From Arthrobacter sp. N199823 (GTDB lineage Bacteria > Actinomycetota > Actinomycetes > Actinomycetales > Micrococcaceae): 64,000 nt of DNA. The stretch is taken from NCBI RefSeq assembly GCF_002929705.1, contig NZ_PJIN01000003.1, positions 372,001 through 436,000 on the forward strand. The letters run 5' to 3'. Both the position numbers and the translations under genes were made by a program. The notes below the pieces were generated by a model. It was not told the DNA's origin. It was given only the letters and a program-made list of their open reading frames with translations, and made no database searches. Below, one piece after another: positions 1-9,400 of this stretch (positions within the stretch are counted from its first letter, which is position 1; each line of letters begins with the position of its first letter).

Positions 1-2
1 TG

Positions 3-326
3 GGAAGCGTCTCCAAGCAAGCCGTCTACGACGTGCTGGCGGCGCTGGTAGAGGCAGATCTGGTACGCCGGATTGAACCGTCAGGCTCGCCTGCGCGGTT
101 CGAGACACGGGTAGGGGACAATCACCACCATGTGGTCTGCCGCAGTTGCGCAGACATTGCAGATGTGGACTGCGCCCTCGGCGAGGCACCCTGTTTGCAT
201 GCCTCCAACAGCCATGGCTTCAGCATTGATGAGGCCGAGGTTATCTACTGGGGCACCTGTCCTGACTGCACCGCCAAGAGACTTCTGAACGAGCAAGACC
301 CAACTATCACTAGGAGCGATAAGTAA
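3..326 (+). CDS. Fur-family transcriptional regulator, 5' truncated by window edge
   Basis: The reading frame is open from the first bases of the window, so the real start lies upstream. What remains is the C-terminal part of the winged helix ([20 protein letters not shown]) and the dimerisation/metal domain. That domain has the HHHVVC run and two Cys pairs (CRSC and CPDC), which in Fur proteins bind structural zinc. Its stop codon is only two bases before the catalase start, so the two are very probably cotranscribed. This is the FurA/PerR-catalase arrangement known from actinobacteria, in which the regulator represses its neighbour until peroxide oxidises it. The metal it senses cannot be told from the fragment. 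Confidence 0.9.
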   Translation, partial: GSVSKQAVYDVLAALVEADLVRRIEPSGSPARFETRVGDNHHHVVCRSCADIADVDCALGEAPCLHASNSHGFSIDEAEVIYWGTCPDCTAKRLLNEQDPTITRSDK

Positions 327-328
327 AG

Positions 329-1795
329 ATGACTATCGAAAACACCTCCCCGCTGACAACAGCCGCAGGCGCGCCTGTTGCCAACAACCAGGACAGCCTC
401 ACAGCCGGTCCTCGCGGACCCATGCTGCTGCAGGACGTTTGGTTCCTAGAGAAGCTGGCTCACTTTAGCCGCGAAGTCATCCCCGAGCGTCGCATGCACG
501 CCAAGGGCTCCGGTGCCTTCGGTACCTTCACGGTCACCAACGACATCACCAAGTACACCAAGGCAGACATCTTCTCCGAGGTGGGCAAGAAGACCGAGCT
601 CTTTACTCGCTTCTCCACGGTTGCCGGTGAGCGCGGCGCTGCCGACGCCGAGCGTGACATCCGCGGCTTCTCCGTGAAGTTCTACACCGAGGAAGGCAAC
701 TGGGACCTGGTTGGCAACAACACCCCCGTCTTCTTCTTCCGTGATGGCCTGAAGTTCCCCGATCTGAACCGCGCTGTCAAGCGCGATCCGCGCACCAACC
801 TGCGCAGCGCCGAGAACAACTGGGACTTCTGGACCAACCTCCCCGAGTCCTTGCACCAGGTCACGATCGTCATGTCTGACCGCGGCATCCCCGACGGCTA
901 CCGTCATATGCACGGCTTCGGCTCACACACCTTCTCCCTGATCAACGCAGCGGGCGAGCGTTTCTGGGTCAAGTTCCACCACGTCACGCAGCAGGGCATC
1001 AAGAACCTCAGCGATGCCGAGGCCGCCGCAGTCGTTGCTGGCGACCGCGAGTCCAGCCAGCGCGATCTTTTCGACTCGATCGAGAACGGCGACTTCCCGA
1101 AGTGGAAGCTCATGGTCCAGATCATGCCCGAGGCTGACGCTGACACGTACAAGTACCACCCGTTCGACCTCACCAAGGTCTGGTCCAAGAAGGACTACCC
1201 GCTCATTGAGGTTGGCGAGTGGGAACTGAACCGCAACGCCGAGAACTACTTCGCCGATGTTGAGCAGGCTGCCTTCTCCCCGGCCAACGTTGTTCCCGGC
1301 ATCAGCTTCTCCCCGGACCGCATGCTGCAGGCCCGCCTCTTCTCCTACGGCGACGCCGCCCGCTACCGCCTCGGTGTCAACCACCACCAGATCCCGGTGA
1401 ACGCCGCGAAGAACGCTGTCAACACCTACCACCGCGATGGCCAGGGCCGCGTGGATGGCAACCAGGGCCGCACCCCCGGCATTGAGCCGAACTCCTACGG
1501 CCGCTGGCCCGAGCAGCCCGCCTACGCGGATCCGGCACAGGCTATTGGCGCCATTGCTGACCGGTTCAACTACCGCGAAGACGATGCCAACTACTTTGAG
1601 CAGCCCGGCATCCTGTTCCGCGAAAAGATGAGCGACGAGCAGCGTCAGGTGCTCTTCGAGAACACCGCCCGCGCCATCGATGGAGCCTCACAGGCCACCA
1701 TCGAGCGTCACATCTACAACTGCACCCAGGCCGATCCGGCTTACGGGGCAGGAGTACGCGCGGCCATTGAGGCTCACCAAGCGTCCAAGGCATAG
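329..1795 (+). CDS. katA: Monofunctional haem catalase
   Basis: This enzyme converts hydrogen peroxide to water and oxygen in the cytoplasm. The 488 residues match small-subunit clade 3 catalases in length. The distal haem His is in [12 protein letters not shown] (His57), the haem-contact segment [11 protein letters not shown] follows, and the proximal haem-ligand Tyr is in [14 protein letters not shown] (about Tyr340). Start: ATG two bases after the stop of the Fur-type gene, with AGGAG 12 nt upstream, so translation is probably coupled. A strong hairpin terminator lies directly downstream. Regulation by the upstream Fur-family protein is inferred from the operon structure. Confidence 0.97.
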   Translation: MTIENTSPLTTAAGAPVANNQDSLTAGPRGPMLLQDVWFLEKLAHFSREVIPERRMHAKGSGAFGTFTVTNDITKYTKADIFSEVGKKTELFTRFSTVAGERGAADAERDIRGFSVKFYTEEGNWDLVGNNTPVFFFRDGLKFPDLNRAVKRDPRTNLRSAENNWDFWTNLPESLHQVTIVMSDRGIPDGYRHMHGFGSHTFSLINAAGERFWVKFHHVTQQGIKNLSDAEAAAVVAGDRESSQRDLFDSIENGDFPKWKLMVQIMPEADADTYKYHPFDLTKVWSKKDYPLIEVGEWELNRNAENYFADVEQAAFSPANVVPGISFSPDRMLQARLFSYGDAARYRLGVNHHQIPVNAAKNAVNTYHRDGQGRVDGNQGRTPGIEPNSYGRWPEQPAYADPAQAIGAIADRFNYREDDANYFEQPGILFREKMSDEQRQVLFENTARAIDGASQATIERHIYNCTQADPAYGAGVRAAIEAHQASKA

Positions 1796-1808
1796 TCCTT
1801 AAAGACGT

Positions 1809-1860
1809 ACGACGGCGGCACCCACCTTCGCTTATTGCGGAAGGTGGGTGCCGCCGTCGT
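1809..1860 (+). terminator. Strong hairpin terminator after katA
   Basis: An inverted repeat with arms of about 21 nt (acgacggcggcacccacctt and its complement) is separated by a short loop and starts 13 nt after the katA stop. There is no long T run, as is common for high-GC actinobacterial terminators. Confidence 0.85.
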
Positions 1861-1903
1861 TAGTTAACGCAGGTATCCGGGTGTCCCAGTCCCTCGAGGA
1901 TGC

Positions 1904-1954
1904 AGTAGTTGCTAATGTTCGGCGCGAACATTAGCAACTACTCACCTTTCGCGG
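1904..1954. repeat. Palindrome of a dispersed family (copy 1)
   Basis: Perfect 17-nt arms (agtagttgctaatgttc) surround a 5-nt loop at 1904-1942. The next bases extend an 18-nt segment, actactcacctttcgcgg (1937-1954), that occurs identically at 23314-23331 in another palindrome. G/A-rich DNA follows to about 2020. It lies between convergent katA and the ankyrin gene and may act as a bidirectional terminator. Confidence 0.75.
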
Positions 1955-2020
1955 AGGGTGGGGAGGGGGCCAGGGGAGCGAGGAGGGGGAGTGGAGGAGA
2001 GGGAGGAAGAGCCAGGAAGG

Positions 2021-2407
2021 CTAGCCGAGGAGGTGTTCGCGGCCAAACATGGCGGCTGTGGCCCGAGCAGAGGGTGTTCCTGCATCGAGATCCGCGCCGG
2101 CTGCCACGAGCAGCGCGACCACCGCGTCTTCGCCCTTGAACAGGGCGCCTGCGAGGGGCGACTGGTCCCGCTCGTTGCGCAGATCCACGTTGGCTCCGTG
2201 CGCCAGCAGCATGGAGACAGTGCCGGCGTTGCCCTTGTAAGCGGCCAGCATTAGCAGGGTGTTGCCGCCGGCGTCCTGGACGTCCACATCAAGCCCGTGG
2301 TCGAGGAAATCGGCCAGTTCAGCGCCCTTGTCGTCGCGAGCCAGGTCCATGGCGAGGGCTATAACCTGTGTGGTCTGGTCTTCATTGAGGGAGGAGTTGT
2401 TGCTCAT
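2021..2407 (-). CDS. Ankyrin-repeat protein
   Basis: A 128-residue soluble protein made of about three ankyrin repeats. The characteristic GNTLLMLAAYKGN, LLAHGANVDLRN and LLVAAGADLDAG segments are visible. Ankyrin repeats mediate protein-protein contacts, and no enzymatic motif is present. Its ATG overlaps the stop of the upstream gene (ATGA), so the two are translationally coupled. It faces katA tail to tail. In Pseudomonas aeruginosa a small ankyrin protein, AnkB, is encoded next to catalase KatB and is needed for full catalase activity, so a catalase-related role is possible here but unproven. Confidence 0.85.
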   Translation of the reverse strand: MSNNSSLNEDQTTQVIALAMDLARDDKGAELADFLDHGLDVDVQDAGGNTLLMLAAYKGNAGTVSMLLAHGANVDLRNERDQSPLAGALFKGEDAVVALLVAAGADLDAGTPSARATAAMFGREHLLG

Positions 2408-3309
2408 TTCTCTACAGTAGGCGATGGCTTGGCGCTTGTCCCGGCATTCTCCGCCGGAACAGCCCCAGCAGGGACCGTCCCATCCGGATGCGGCAGATCC
2501 AGGCCTCCAGCCTCAACGAAGCTAGCAAGGCGGTCATCGTTGCCATGCTCGCGGGCGAAAATTTCAATGCTCGGCCAGGCACCCCACAGATCTGTGGCCC
2601 AGACAGAGATGCCAGCATGCCTGGGGCTGGTATGCCAGGCAATGTCTTCAATGCCCTGGACTAGTTCCAACAGCGCCGCCGTGTCCACCTGATCCAGTGA
2701 AGCAACGGGAGAACGGGGAAGAGCCGTCCAGTGTCCAACCCTGAAATCGTTGCCGGGTATGGCGCGGGCTGGCTCGACATGGAACGCACGGTTCTCCCAC
2801 CCCTCAGGCGCCGATTCTGCGGGTACTGACGGTCCCTCCGGCGCTGGTGAATCGCTCGGCAGAGGGCCCTCGGAGCCCGGCTCTGACTTGGTCTCCGTGT
2901 TGCTGGCCAGCCATTCGCGCAAGCCATCGTCTACGTCTTCGGTGCGCTGCACCGCTGAACGATGGTGAGCTGGGCGGACAAGCGCGGAAGCCGCCGTCGT
3001 GCTTCCCGGCCACACAAAAAAGGTGTGCAGCGAGGGGGTGGACGTCTCGGCAACCGGCTCGCCAATGGCGTCGCCCACGGGCTGCCAGTTCCGCGAGATA
3101 TACAACTGCGCTCCCGTTGCGCCCACCAGCTCGGTCAGGGCTCGCCGCAGTGCACCGTAGCAGCGCAGGAGGTCGGCTGCGGAGTCGGGGCCGAACGCAA
3201 TGGATGGATCATTGAGCCGGATCACGAAATGACCGTCTGTCAGAGGAGCTTTGGGCCGCCGAATACTCCAAAATGTCGAAGTGAACAATTGCTCTTGTGC
3301 AACTGGCAC
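2404..3309 (-). CDS. Conserved protein of unknown function, possibly a divergent HIT-like fold
   Basis: 301 residues, starting at GTG with GGGAGG six bases upstream. The first about 120 residues contain GHFVIRLNDP, then a helix, and then NWQPVGDAIGEP and SLHTFFVWPG. The order and spacing loosely recall HIT hydrolases, but the His-x-His-x-His catalytic triad is not intact, so this is a weak inference. A Pro/Glu/Ser-rich linker (about 140-190) leads to a C-terminal domain with several Trp and Asp residues. No signal peptide or membrane segment is seen. It shares an operon with the ankyrin gene through a 4-bp overlap. I do not recognise the family. Confidence 0.7.
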   Translation of the reverse strand: MPVAQEQLFTSTFWSIRRPKAPLTDGHFVIRLNDPSIAFGPDSAADLLRCYGALRRALTELVGATGAQLYISRNWQPVGDAIGEPVAETSTPSLHTFFVWPGSTTAASALVRPAHHRSAVQRTEDVDDGLREWLASNTETKSEPGSEGPLPSDSPAPEGPSVPAESAPEGWENRAFHVEPARAIPGNDFRVGHWTALPRSPVASLDQVDTAALLELVQGIEDIAWHTSPRHAGISVWATDLWGAWPSIEIFAREHGNDDRLASFVEAGGLDLPHPDGTVPAGAVPAENAGTSAKPSPTVEK

Positions 3310-3401
3310 GTGTACCTCCCGGACAGTGTAATTTCTTGTCAGCCTAACGCAACGCAGTTGAGCCCCGCACGTAACGTCCTGGAGTAAGACAGAATGGAAT
3401 C

Positions 3402-4097
3402 ATGCGATTGATCTTGATTAGGCACGGCCAGACCCCCAACAACGTACGTGGTGTTCTGGATACCGCTGTCCCGGGACCGGGTCTGACGCCCCTGGGTGAA
3501 CTGCAGGCAGCCGCCATTCCCGACGCTGTTGGAGGGCAGAGCATTGGAGCCCTGTACATTTCAAATCTGACCCGCACGGCGTTGACGGCGGCTCCACTGG
3601 CTGCCGCACGCACCCTTGAACCGGTGGTTCGGGACGGATTGCGGGAGATCAGCGCAGGCGATCTGGAAATGAAAGGCGACAAAGCCTCGATAGAGGCCTA
3701 TCTGTTTGCCGTTAAATCCTGGCTAACGGGGGATCTCTCGGTCCGCATGCCCGGAGCCGACACCGGATTTGAGATCTTGGCACGCTTCGACGCCGTCGTT
3801 GAAGAAGCCGCCGCTGCCCACCAGAACGTCGCCATGGTCAGCCACGGCGCCATGATCCGATTCTGGGCGGGACACAGGGGTGTCAATATCGATTGGGCCG
3901 ACCCCAAATATCACGACCTGTCCAACACCGGCATTGTCATCCTGGACGGCGAGCCCACGGGCAGTTCCGCGCCGGGTGGCTGGCGCATTCAAGCCTGGCA
4001 TGGTGAACCAGCCGGAGGATTGAAGGGTTTGGACGCCGACGGACCCACAGCTGAAATGACCACGGAGAATATAGACGCCGGGCATGAAGAAAACTAA
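3402..4097 (+). CDS. Histidine phosphatase (phosphoglycerate-mutase-like) family protein
   Basis: 231 residues. The N-terminal RHG signature (LILIRHGQTPNN, catalytic His8) and the second active-site His in VSHGAMIRF (about His148) identify the branched histidine phosphatase superfamily. Substrates in this family range from phosphoglycerates to small phosphoesters, and the sequence does not decide which. A CAGAAT box lies 6 nt before the ATG, so the message may be nearly leaderless. The last 14 nt overlap the start of the sensor kinase, suggesting a three-gene transcript with the two-component system. The C-terminal about 40 residues are low-complexity. Confidence 0.9.
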   Translation: MRLILIRHGQTPNNVRGVLDTAVPGPGLTPLGELQAAAIPDAVGGQSIGALYISNLTRTALTAAPLAAARTLEPVVRDGLREISAGDLEMKGDKASIEAYLFAVKSWLTGDLSVRMPGADTGFEILARFDAVVEEAAAAHQNVAMVSHGAMIRFWAGHRGVNIDWADPKYHDLSNTGIVILDGEPTGSSAPGGWRIQAWHGEPAGGLKGLDADGPTAEMTTENIDAGHEEN

Positions 4098-5466
4098 TAA
4101 CTCCGCTCCGGACAAAAGATCAGATCCGGCCAAGAGCTCCGATCCGGACAAAACTTCTGAGCACCATCACGGGACTGCACCTGTAGTCGCAGCGCCCGGT
4201 CATCAGATTAGCGCCGGGGCTGAAGCTTTCATACCCTTTAATACAGTGAACCTTTGGCGCATGAAGGGGATTAGCTGGGTCTGGCTGGGAACGGCCGTTG
4301 TCTGCATCGCGCTGCTTGCCGTGGGCGCGCCGCTGAATATGAGTTTGTACCATATGTCCCTGCCGTTCGCGCTGGGGATGGCCATTTTGCACTCGGCGTC
4401 GCTGGGATTGACTGCTGCCCGACCCGTGGCTGGTGTGATTGTGTCACTGGTGCCCCTGATTGTTATGCCGTTGGTGTCCGATCCCGTGGGGGCAGCACCC
4501 ATGCCTTTCAGCGTGGTTGCCATGATCACCCAAGTTTTGGTGATCGGCGTTGCCGGGCTGCGCATGCATTGGATGGTTCCATCGGCTGCGTGGCTGGCCA
4601 GTGTGATGGTGGGTGTTATTTCCAATTATCTGACCATGCCCCATGGGCAGTCGGACGGCGCCCAAAACAATGTTGTCATTTTCGCCGCTGTATCCGGTGG
4701 GCTCATGGTGGCTGCCGTGGTTGCCCAGCAATGGCAACATCTGCGCACGGAGCTTGCCGCCGAACGCACGGTCAGCGCTGAGGAACAGTCGCGGCGCAGA
4801 TTGGCTGAGGAGCGCACCCGCATTGCCCGCGAGCTCCACGATGTGGTGGCCCATGGAATGTCGGTGGTGGTGGTCCAGGCAACCACAGCCAGCTACCGGC
4901 ACGCCGGACTCAGCGACGAACTCAAGAAAGAGTTCGATGACATTGCCGCAAACTCTCGCCGGGCCATGACGGAGATGCGCAGCATGCTCGGTTCGCTACG
5001 CAACATGGAAGCGGGGCGCGAGCTGGGGCCACAGCCCACCCTTTCCGATCTGCCCCAACTCTTTGCCTCGGCCCGTTCTGCGGGGATACGCATCGCAGAA
5101 CCCGAGCTGTCCGACGTCGAAGGTCACGACATTGGCGAGGTCATCGCCTTGACCACCTACAGGATTGTGCAGGAAGCGCTGAGCAACGTCATCAGGCACG
5201 CACCCGGTGCTCAGGTACAGGTGAGGTTTTCCATGAAGAGCGGCAGCCTGAGCATCTCCGTGATCAACTCCAGCTCGGACATAGGGGCCGTCATGGCGCA
5301 GCTGGATAAGGGCCCCCACGTGGGGCAGGGCCTGATCGGAATGCGGGAGCGTGCTGCCATTGTGGGCGGTGCGGTGGTGTGTGTGCCAACTCTCGACGGT
5401 GGCTTCTCCGTCACGGCGAAACTGCCACTCATCGCCACTAACGGCAGAGAAGGCAACCGAGCATGA
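4084..5466 (+). CDS. NarL-type sensor histidine kinase
   Basis: 460 residues. A charged cytoplasmic N-terminus (about 1-55) is followed by roughly six membrane helices (about 60-215). Then come a HisKA_3 dimerisation helix with the phospho-accepting His252 in ARELHDVVAHGMS and a C-terminal HATPase domain ending in GQGLIGMRERA. No extracytoplasmic sensor domain is evident, so the signal is probably perceived at or in the membrane. Such DesK-like kinases with LuxR partners are common in actinobacteria and often respond to envelope stress. It overlaps both neighbours: 14 bp with the phosphatase and an ATGA overlap with its response regulator. Confidence 0.93.
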   Translation: MKKTNNSAPDKRSDPAKSSDPDKTSEHHHGTAPVVAAPGHQISAGAEAFIPFNTVNLWRMKGISWVWLGTAVVCIALLAVGAPLNMSLYHMSLPFALGMAILHSASLGLTAARPVAGVIVSLVPLIVMPLVSDPVGAAPMPFSVVAMITQVLVIGVAGLRMHWMVPSAAWLASVMVGVISNYLTMPHGQSDGAQNNVVIFAAVSGGLMVAAVVAQQWQHLRTELAAERTVSAEEQSRRRLAEERTRIARELHDVVAHGMSVVVVQATTASYRHAGLSDELKKEFDDIAANSRRAMTEMRSMLGSLRNMEAGRELGPQPTLSDLPQLFASARSAGIRIAEPELSDVEGHDIGEVIALTTYRIVQEALSNVIRHAPGAQVQVRFSMKSGSLSISVINSSSDIGAVMAQLDKGPHVGQGLIGMRERAAIVGGAVVCVPTLDGGFSVTAKLPLIATNGREGNRA

Positions 5467-6137
5467 GCGTCAGCATCAGAGTGTTAGTAGTGGATGACCA
5501 GGCCATGGTCCGTGAAGGGTTTGCCGCGTTGCTTGGCGCCCAAGACGACATTGAGATTGTGGGGCAGGCCGAGAACGGTGCTGTGGCCGTGGAGATGGCG
5601 GCCACGCACCGCCCCGACGTGGTGCTAATGGACGTTCGCATGCCCGTCATGGATGGATTAGAGGCCGCGCGCCGAATCCTCGCCGATGCCTCTGAATCAG
5701 AGGCCACTCATGTGCTGATGCTGACAACCTTCGATGTGGACGACTACGTTTACGATGCGCTGCAATTGGGGGCCAGTGGTTTTCTCCTCAAGGATGCGCT
5801 CGCGGAGGAGTTGGTGGCAGCTGTCCGCATTGTGGCCTCCGGGGAGGCTTTGCTCGCTCCTTCCGTGACGAAGCGGCTGATCGAGCAGTTTGCCATTTCA
5901 CGGGCACGGCCGGAGCTTTCCCAAGAGCGGCTCGAAGGTCTCACGGAACGGGAGCTTGAGGTCATGACGTTGATTGGCCGGGGTCAATCAAACCAGGAAA
6001 TCGCCGCTGCACTGTTCATTGCCCAGCAGACGGTAAAAACGCACGTCAGCAAGATCCTGGCCAAACTTGATCTCCGCGACAGGGTTCAAGCCGTGGTGCT
6101 TGCCTACGATACCGGGTTGGTGGAACCGGGCAGTTGA
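5463..6137 (+). CDS. LuxR/NarL-family response regulator
   Basis: 224 residues. The receiver domain (about 1-120) has the phosphorylation site Asp57 in VLMDVRMPVMDG and a Lys in FLLKDA. The DNA-binding LuxR helix-turn-helix (about 155-215) has LTERELEVMTLIGRGQSNQEIA. It is the cognate partner of the kinase it overlaps by 4 bp. Targets cannot be read from the sequence. The secreted protease gene that follows about 300 bp downstream in the same direction is a candidate by position only. Confidence 0.95.
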   Translation: MSVSIRVLVVDDQAMVREGFAALLGAQDDIEIVGQAENGAVAVEMAATHRPDVVLMDVRMPVMDGLEAARRILADASESEATHVLMLTTFDVDDYVYDALQLGASGFLLKDALAEELVAAVRIVASGEALLAPSVTKRLIEQFAISRARPELSQERLEGLTERELEVMTLIGRGQSNQEIAAALFIAQQTVKTHVSKILAKLDLRDRVQAVVLAYDTGLVEPGS

Positions 6138-6435
6138 GCCACGGAGTTTGATGCTGGCTTGCGTGACTGTCTCTTTGGGCAGTGTTCCTCGGTTGGACTG
6201 CACCAAAGGTGCAATTTGTTGTGTTACCGATAACTTTAGGCGACATTTCGCGGTGGCCTTGCTACAAAAGTGCTAATTTCTTCACAGTGGCGCAACGGGG
6301 GCAGCAGCTGTGGGCGGTGTCCTTGCGCTCGCGACAGATCCTTTTGTCCTATCTGGACAGTGTCCTTTGGGCCACGATTTCTACGCCGGGTGCCGTGCCA
6401 ACGGGCACTGTGTACCCCCGACACCTAGGAACTCC
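6138..6435 (+). other. Intergenic region upstream of the secreted protease
   Basis: No credible gene is seen in this 298-bp stretch. It contains a short perfect dyad at 6199-6213, an ACGGGCAC/GTGCC pair near 6390, and the GTG start region with AGGA. An open frame running through it in phase with the protease lacks a ribosome-binding site and would hide the signal peptide, so it is treated as untranslated. Confidence 0.6.
6199..6213. promoter_or_regulatory. 15-bp perfect dyad, possible operator
   Basis: tgcaccaaaggtgca is a perfect inverted repeat with a 3-nt centre, about 60 nt after the response-regulator stop and 220 nt before the protease start. It could be a regulator site or part of a weak terminator. 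Confidence 0.4.
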
Positions 6436-9400
6436 GTGAAGAGAACCTCGCCATTTGGCGGCGCAAATAGAAAAAGTACGGCCGTGGCAGGTGCGGTTTT
6501 GGCCGTTATGCTCGCAGGAGTGGGCGTCATGACGACACCAGCACTGGCCGCCCCTACCATTCCCCTCGATGCGGCAGCGTCCGTGCTGGCCGCAGGAACC
6601 GCTGAGCTCGACTTCAGCGGACTGACCATCAGCGGCCAGGTTGGTGATGCGAGCCGTGACGTCTTGATCAACCCCTACACCGTGGGGGAGGAAATATCCT
6701 ACAGCTTCAAGGTTGCCAACAACCGCTCACAAACCGTGACAGTGGTGCCGGTTTCGGGTAGCTTTGCCCCCTTTGTTCCTGCCGACGGCGCTGGCAACTG
6801 CCGTTGGGCCGGGCTGAGCGCAGGAGCCAACTATACCTGCGCGACACCCAAACACACTGTGACGGCAGCGGATCTGGCTGCCGGCAGCTTTGCGACGGCC
6901 ACAACGTGGAGGGTTGGCAATGAAAGCAAAACGCTTTCGACGGCGCCCGTTGCTTTGCGCGCAAAGGTCGACACCTCCGTGGGGCAGGTGAGTATTTCCG
7001 GCACGCCCAGTAACCCGCAGCGCAACACGGCGACGAATCCGTACGTTCCGGCTGAGGCGTTGCCTTACACTTTCACAGTCAAAAATAATGGCACCACAAC
7101 TGTTACGGTGACCCCCGAATCAGGGCCATTTGCCCCCTTCGTTCCGGCCGACGGTGCCGGAAACTGCCGCTTCATTAACCTCAAGGCCGGTGCCAGCTAC
7201 AGCTGCACCACAACCAGGCACACCGTGACTCGTGAGGAGTTGGATTCGGGGTTCTTCCAGCCGATCAGCACGTGGAAAGCTGGGGCCACCAGCGGCACCA
7301 TCACCACTGACGCCGCCAAACTGGGTACGCCGCTGGCTGATCCCTTCTCCGGATACCTCAACGCTGGCGGACCCGACCGTGGGCTGGGCTTCCACGATGT
7401 TGATAAGACTGGGGGTCCGAGAGTCATCCGCAACGATCTGTCTGCCGGAGCCCTCACAGGAATGGCGGAGTTCGCACAGAGTCACACCATCAATCCCGCC
7501 GGGAACGACGCCACCGATATGCCGGATCTGGTGGCTGAGCGTGCAGCCTTGCTACTCTTCACGCCTACCGCAGCCACCAGCTCAGTCAGCGTCACCGCCA
7601 GTGTTAAGGGCGTCGCCAAGGGCGTGTTTGTGCTGAATGCCCCCGACGCCCTGCCCGAAACCGATGCGAATTTCCCGGCCGGGCGCCCGGCTGTGGTGTA
7701 CTCCAAGCGGGCGTGGAGCGTTGACCTGCCCTGGGATGTGGTTGTCCCCGGACTTGAGCTGAGCTTCACTGACGCTAGCGGCGCAAACGGCACCCTTCCG
7801 GCGTCGAACATCACCATGGCACCGCCAGCAGAATTAGTCATCAACAACATTGAATTGGGCATGCTGACCACGCCCAATATGAACGGCGACCATGCCTTCA
7901 TTAACAAGCCAGCAGAATCGGCAGCGGATTACTTCCAGACCATCCCGGTGTCCAAGCTGATCATGGCTAAGTATGAAAGTGTCCAGCTGGAGAAGGTCAT
8001 TGTGGCCAATGGAAACATCTACACGCCGGGCAGCCCCTCCGTGAGCAACGGCGATGTGTATTCGGGGGACATGCGTGAAAACGTGGGCAAGGCCCAGGTC
8101 TCCACGGGCATCAACCTGGCCAACTTTGGCCAGACCTCCGGGCCCATGAACCAGCAGCAGCCGTCCCTGTACAACCAGCGGATCATCCACCACTCGGCCG
8201 GACTCTACGCCAATGGACGAGCCGAACACGGCCTCTCGGGCGGCAACGGCATGGCTACGCTGTACGCATCCAGCGGAAATGAACTCAGCCACGAGTTGGG
8301 TCACTCTTACGGATTGGGGCACTACCCGGGACAGAATAATTCACTCACGGGCGACGCCGCGATCATCAACACCACGCACCACTCCGAGTCCGGCTGGGGC
8401 TGGAATGCCTACCGCGACGCTATGCGCACCAACCTCCAAATGGGTAGTTTCAAGCCGGATGGCATAGGCATCAACGGTGTCACGTTCAAGGAGACCTTTG
8501 CCGGATCCTACAACTACTTGAAGGATGCCATGTCCGGAGGTTGGCAAGAGGGAAACTACTCCAACTACACCTTCCACACCGGCTATAGCGCAGACCGGAT
8601 CCAGGAATCATGGAAGACCGTTGTCCCAGACTTGGACTACCCCAGCGGATACCGCAACTGGGATGCGGCAACGCAGAGTTACCTTGACGCCAAGGCGGTC
8701 AACGCGTCCTTCAACGCACTCCGTCCCACTGCGGTGGGGGTGCCCGTTGTGACATTACTAGGTGGTTACGTCCCTGCTAATGCCTCGAAGGCAGTGCTCT
8801 ACCCAGCATTCCGCTCCAACTACGGAAACGCCTTCAACTACCCTGCGCCGGTTCTCGACGGGCCGCCGGCTAATCGTGTGTGCTGGATGGACGTTGACTT
8901 TCTTGATGGCACCTCAACGCAGTTCGCGCTCAGCGGCGGCGTAGCCGGTGTCCCCGTGGCTAACGCGCTGCAGTTCAACATCAATATTGCCCAAGCTGAC
9001 AAGCCCACAGCGGCTCAGCTCTCCTGCAAGCAGGACGGCGTGGTGTCCCAGTACGGTGATCGCATGACGATTGCCACGGATCTGCCCGCCATGGCGGCAG
9101 CCGTGACCATTGGTCAGGACGCCGGTTACACGGCAGTGCGCGACGCTGAGTTGCCTGCCCTGCAAACCGAGCTGGAGGCACTGGCGTCAAGCGACTTGCC
9201 GCTGCTGAGTAAGTCCTCGAACACGGCGTTGGACTCCTGGCAAGACAGCCTAGATCTCCTGAGCCCGGCTGCCAAGACCGTGGCAGAGACCATTCTGGAG
9301 CATCAGACGGCTGCGGGCAACGCGGGTAAGTTCCTGCGCTACTACCAGGACACGGTTTCCACGGAGGCCACGCAGGCACGTTTCAAAGGGCTGCTGAAGA

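Noticed and set aside
446-1432. Minus-strand frames inside katA
   Set aside because: Shadow frames of catalase; no motifs, and sense strand is fully explained.
6310-6435. Upstream in-frame extension of the secreted protease
   Set aside because: No ribosome site there; it would bury the signal peptide, and GTG 6436 has AGGA at the right distance.
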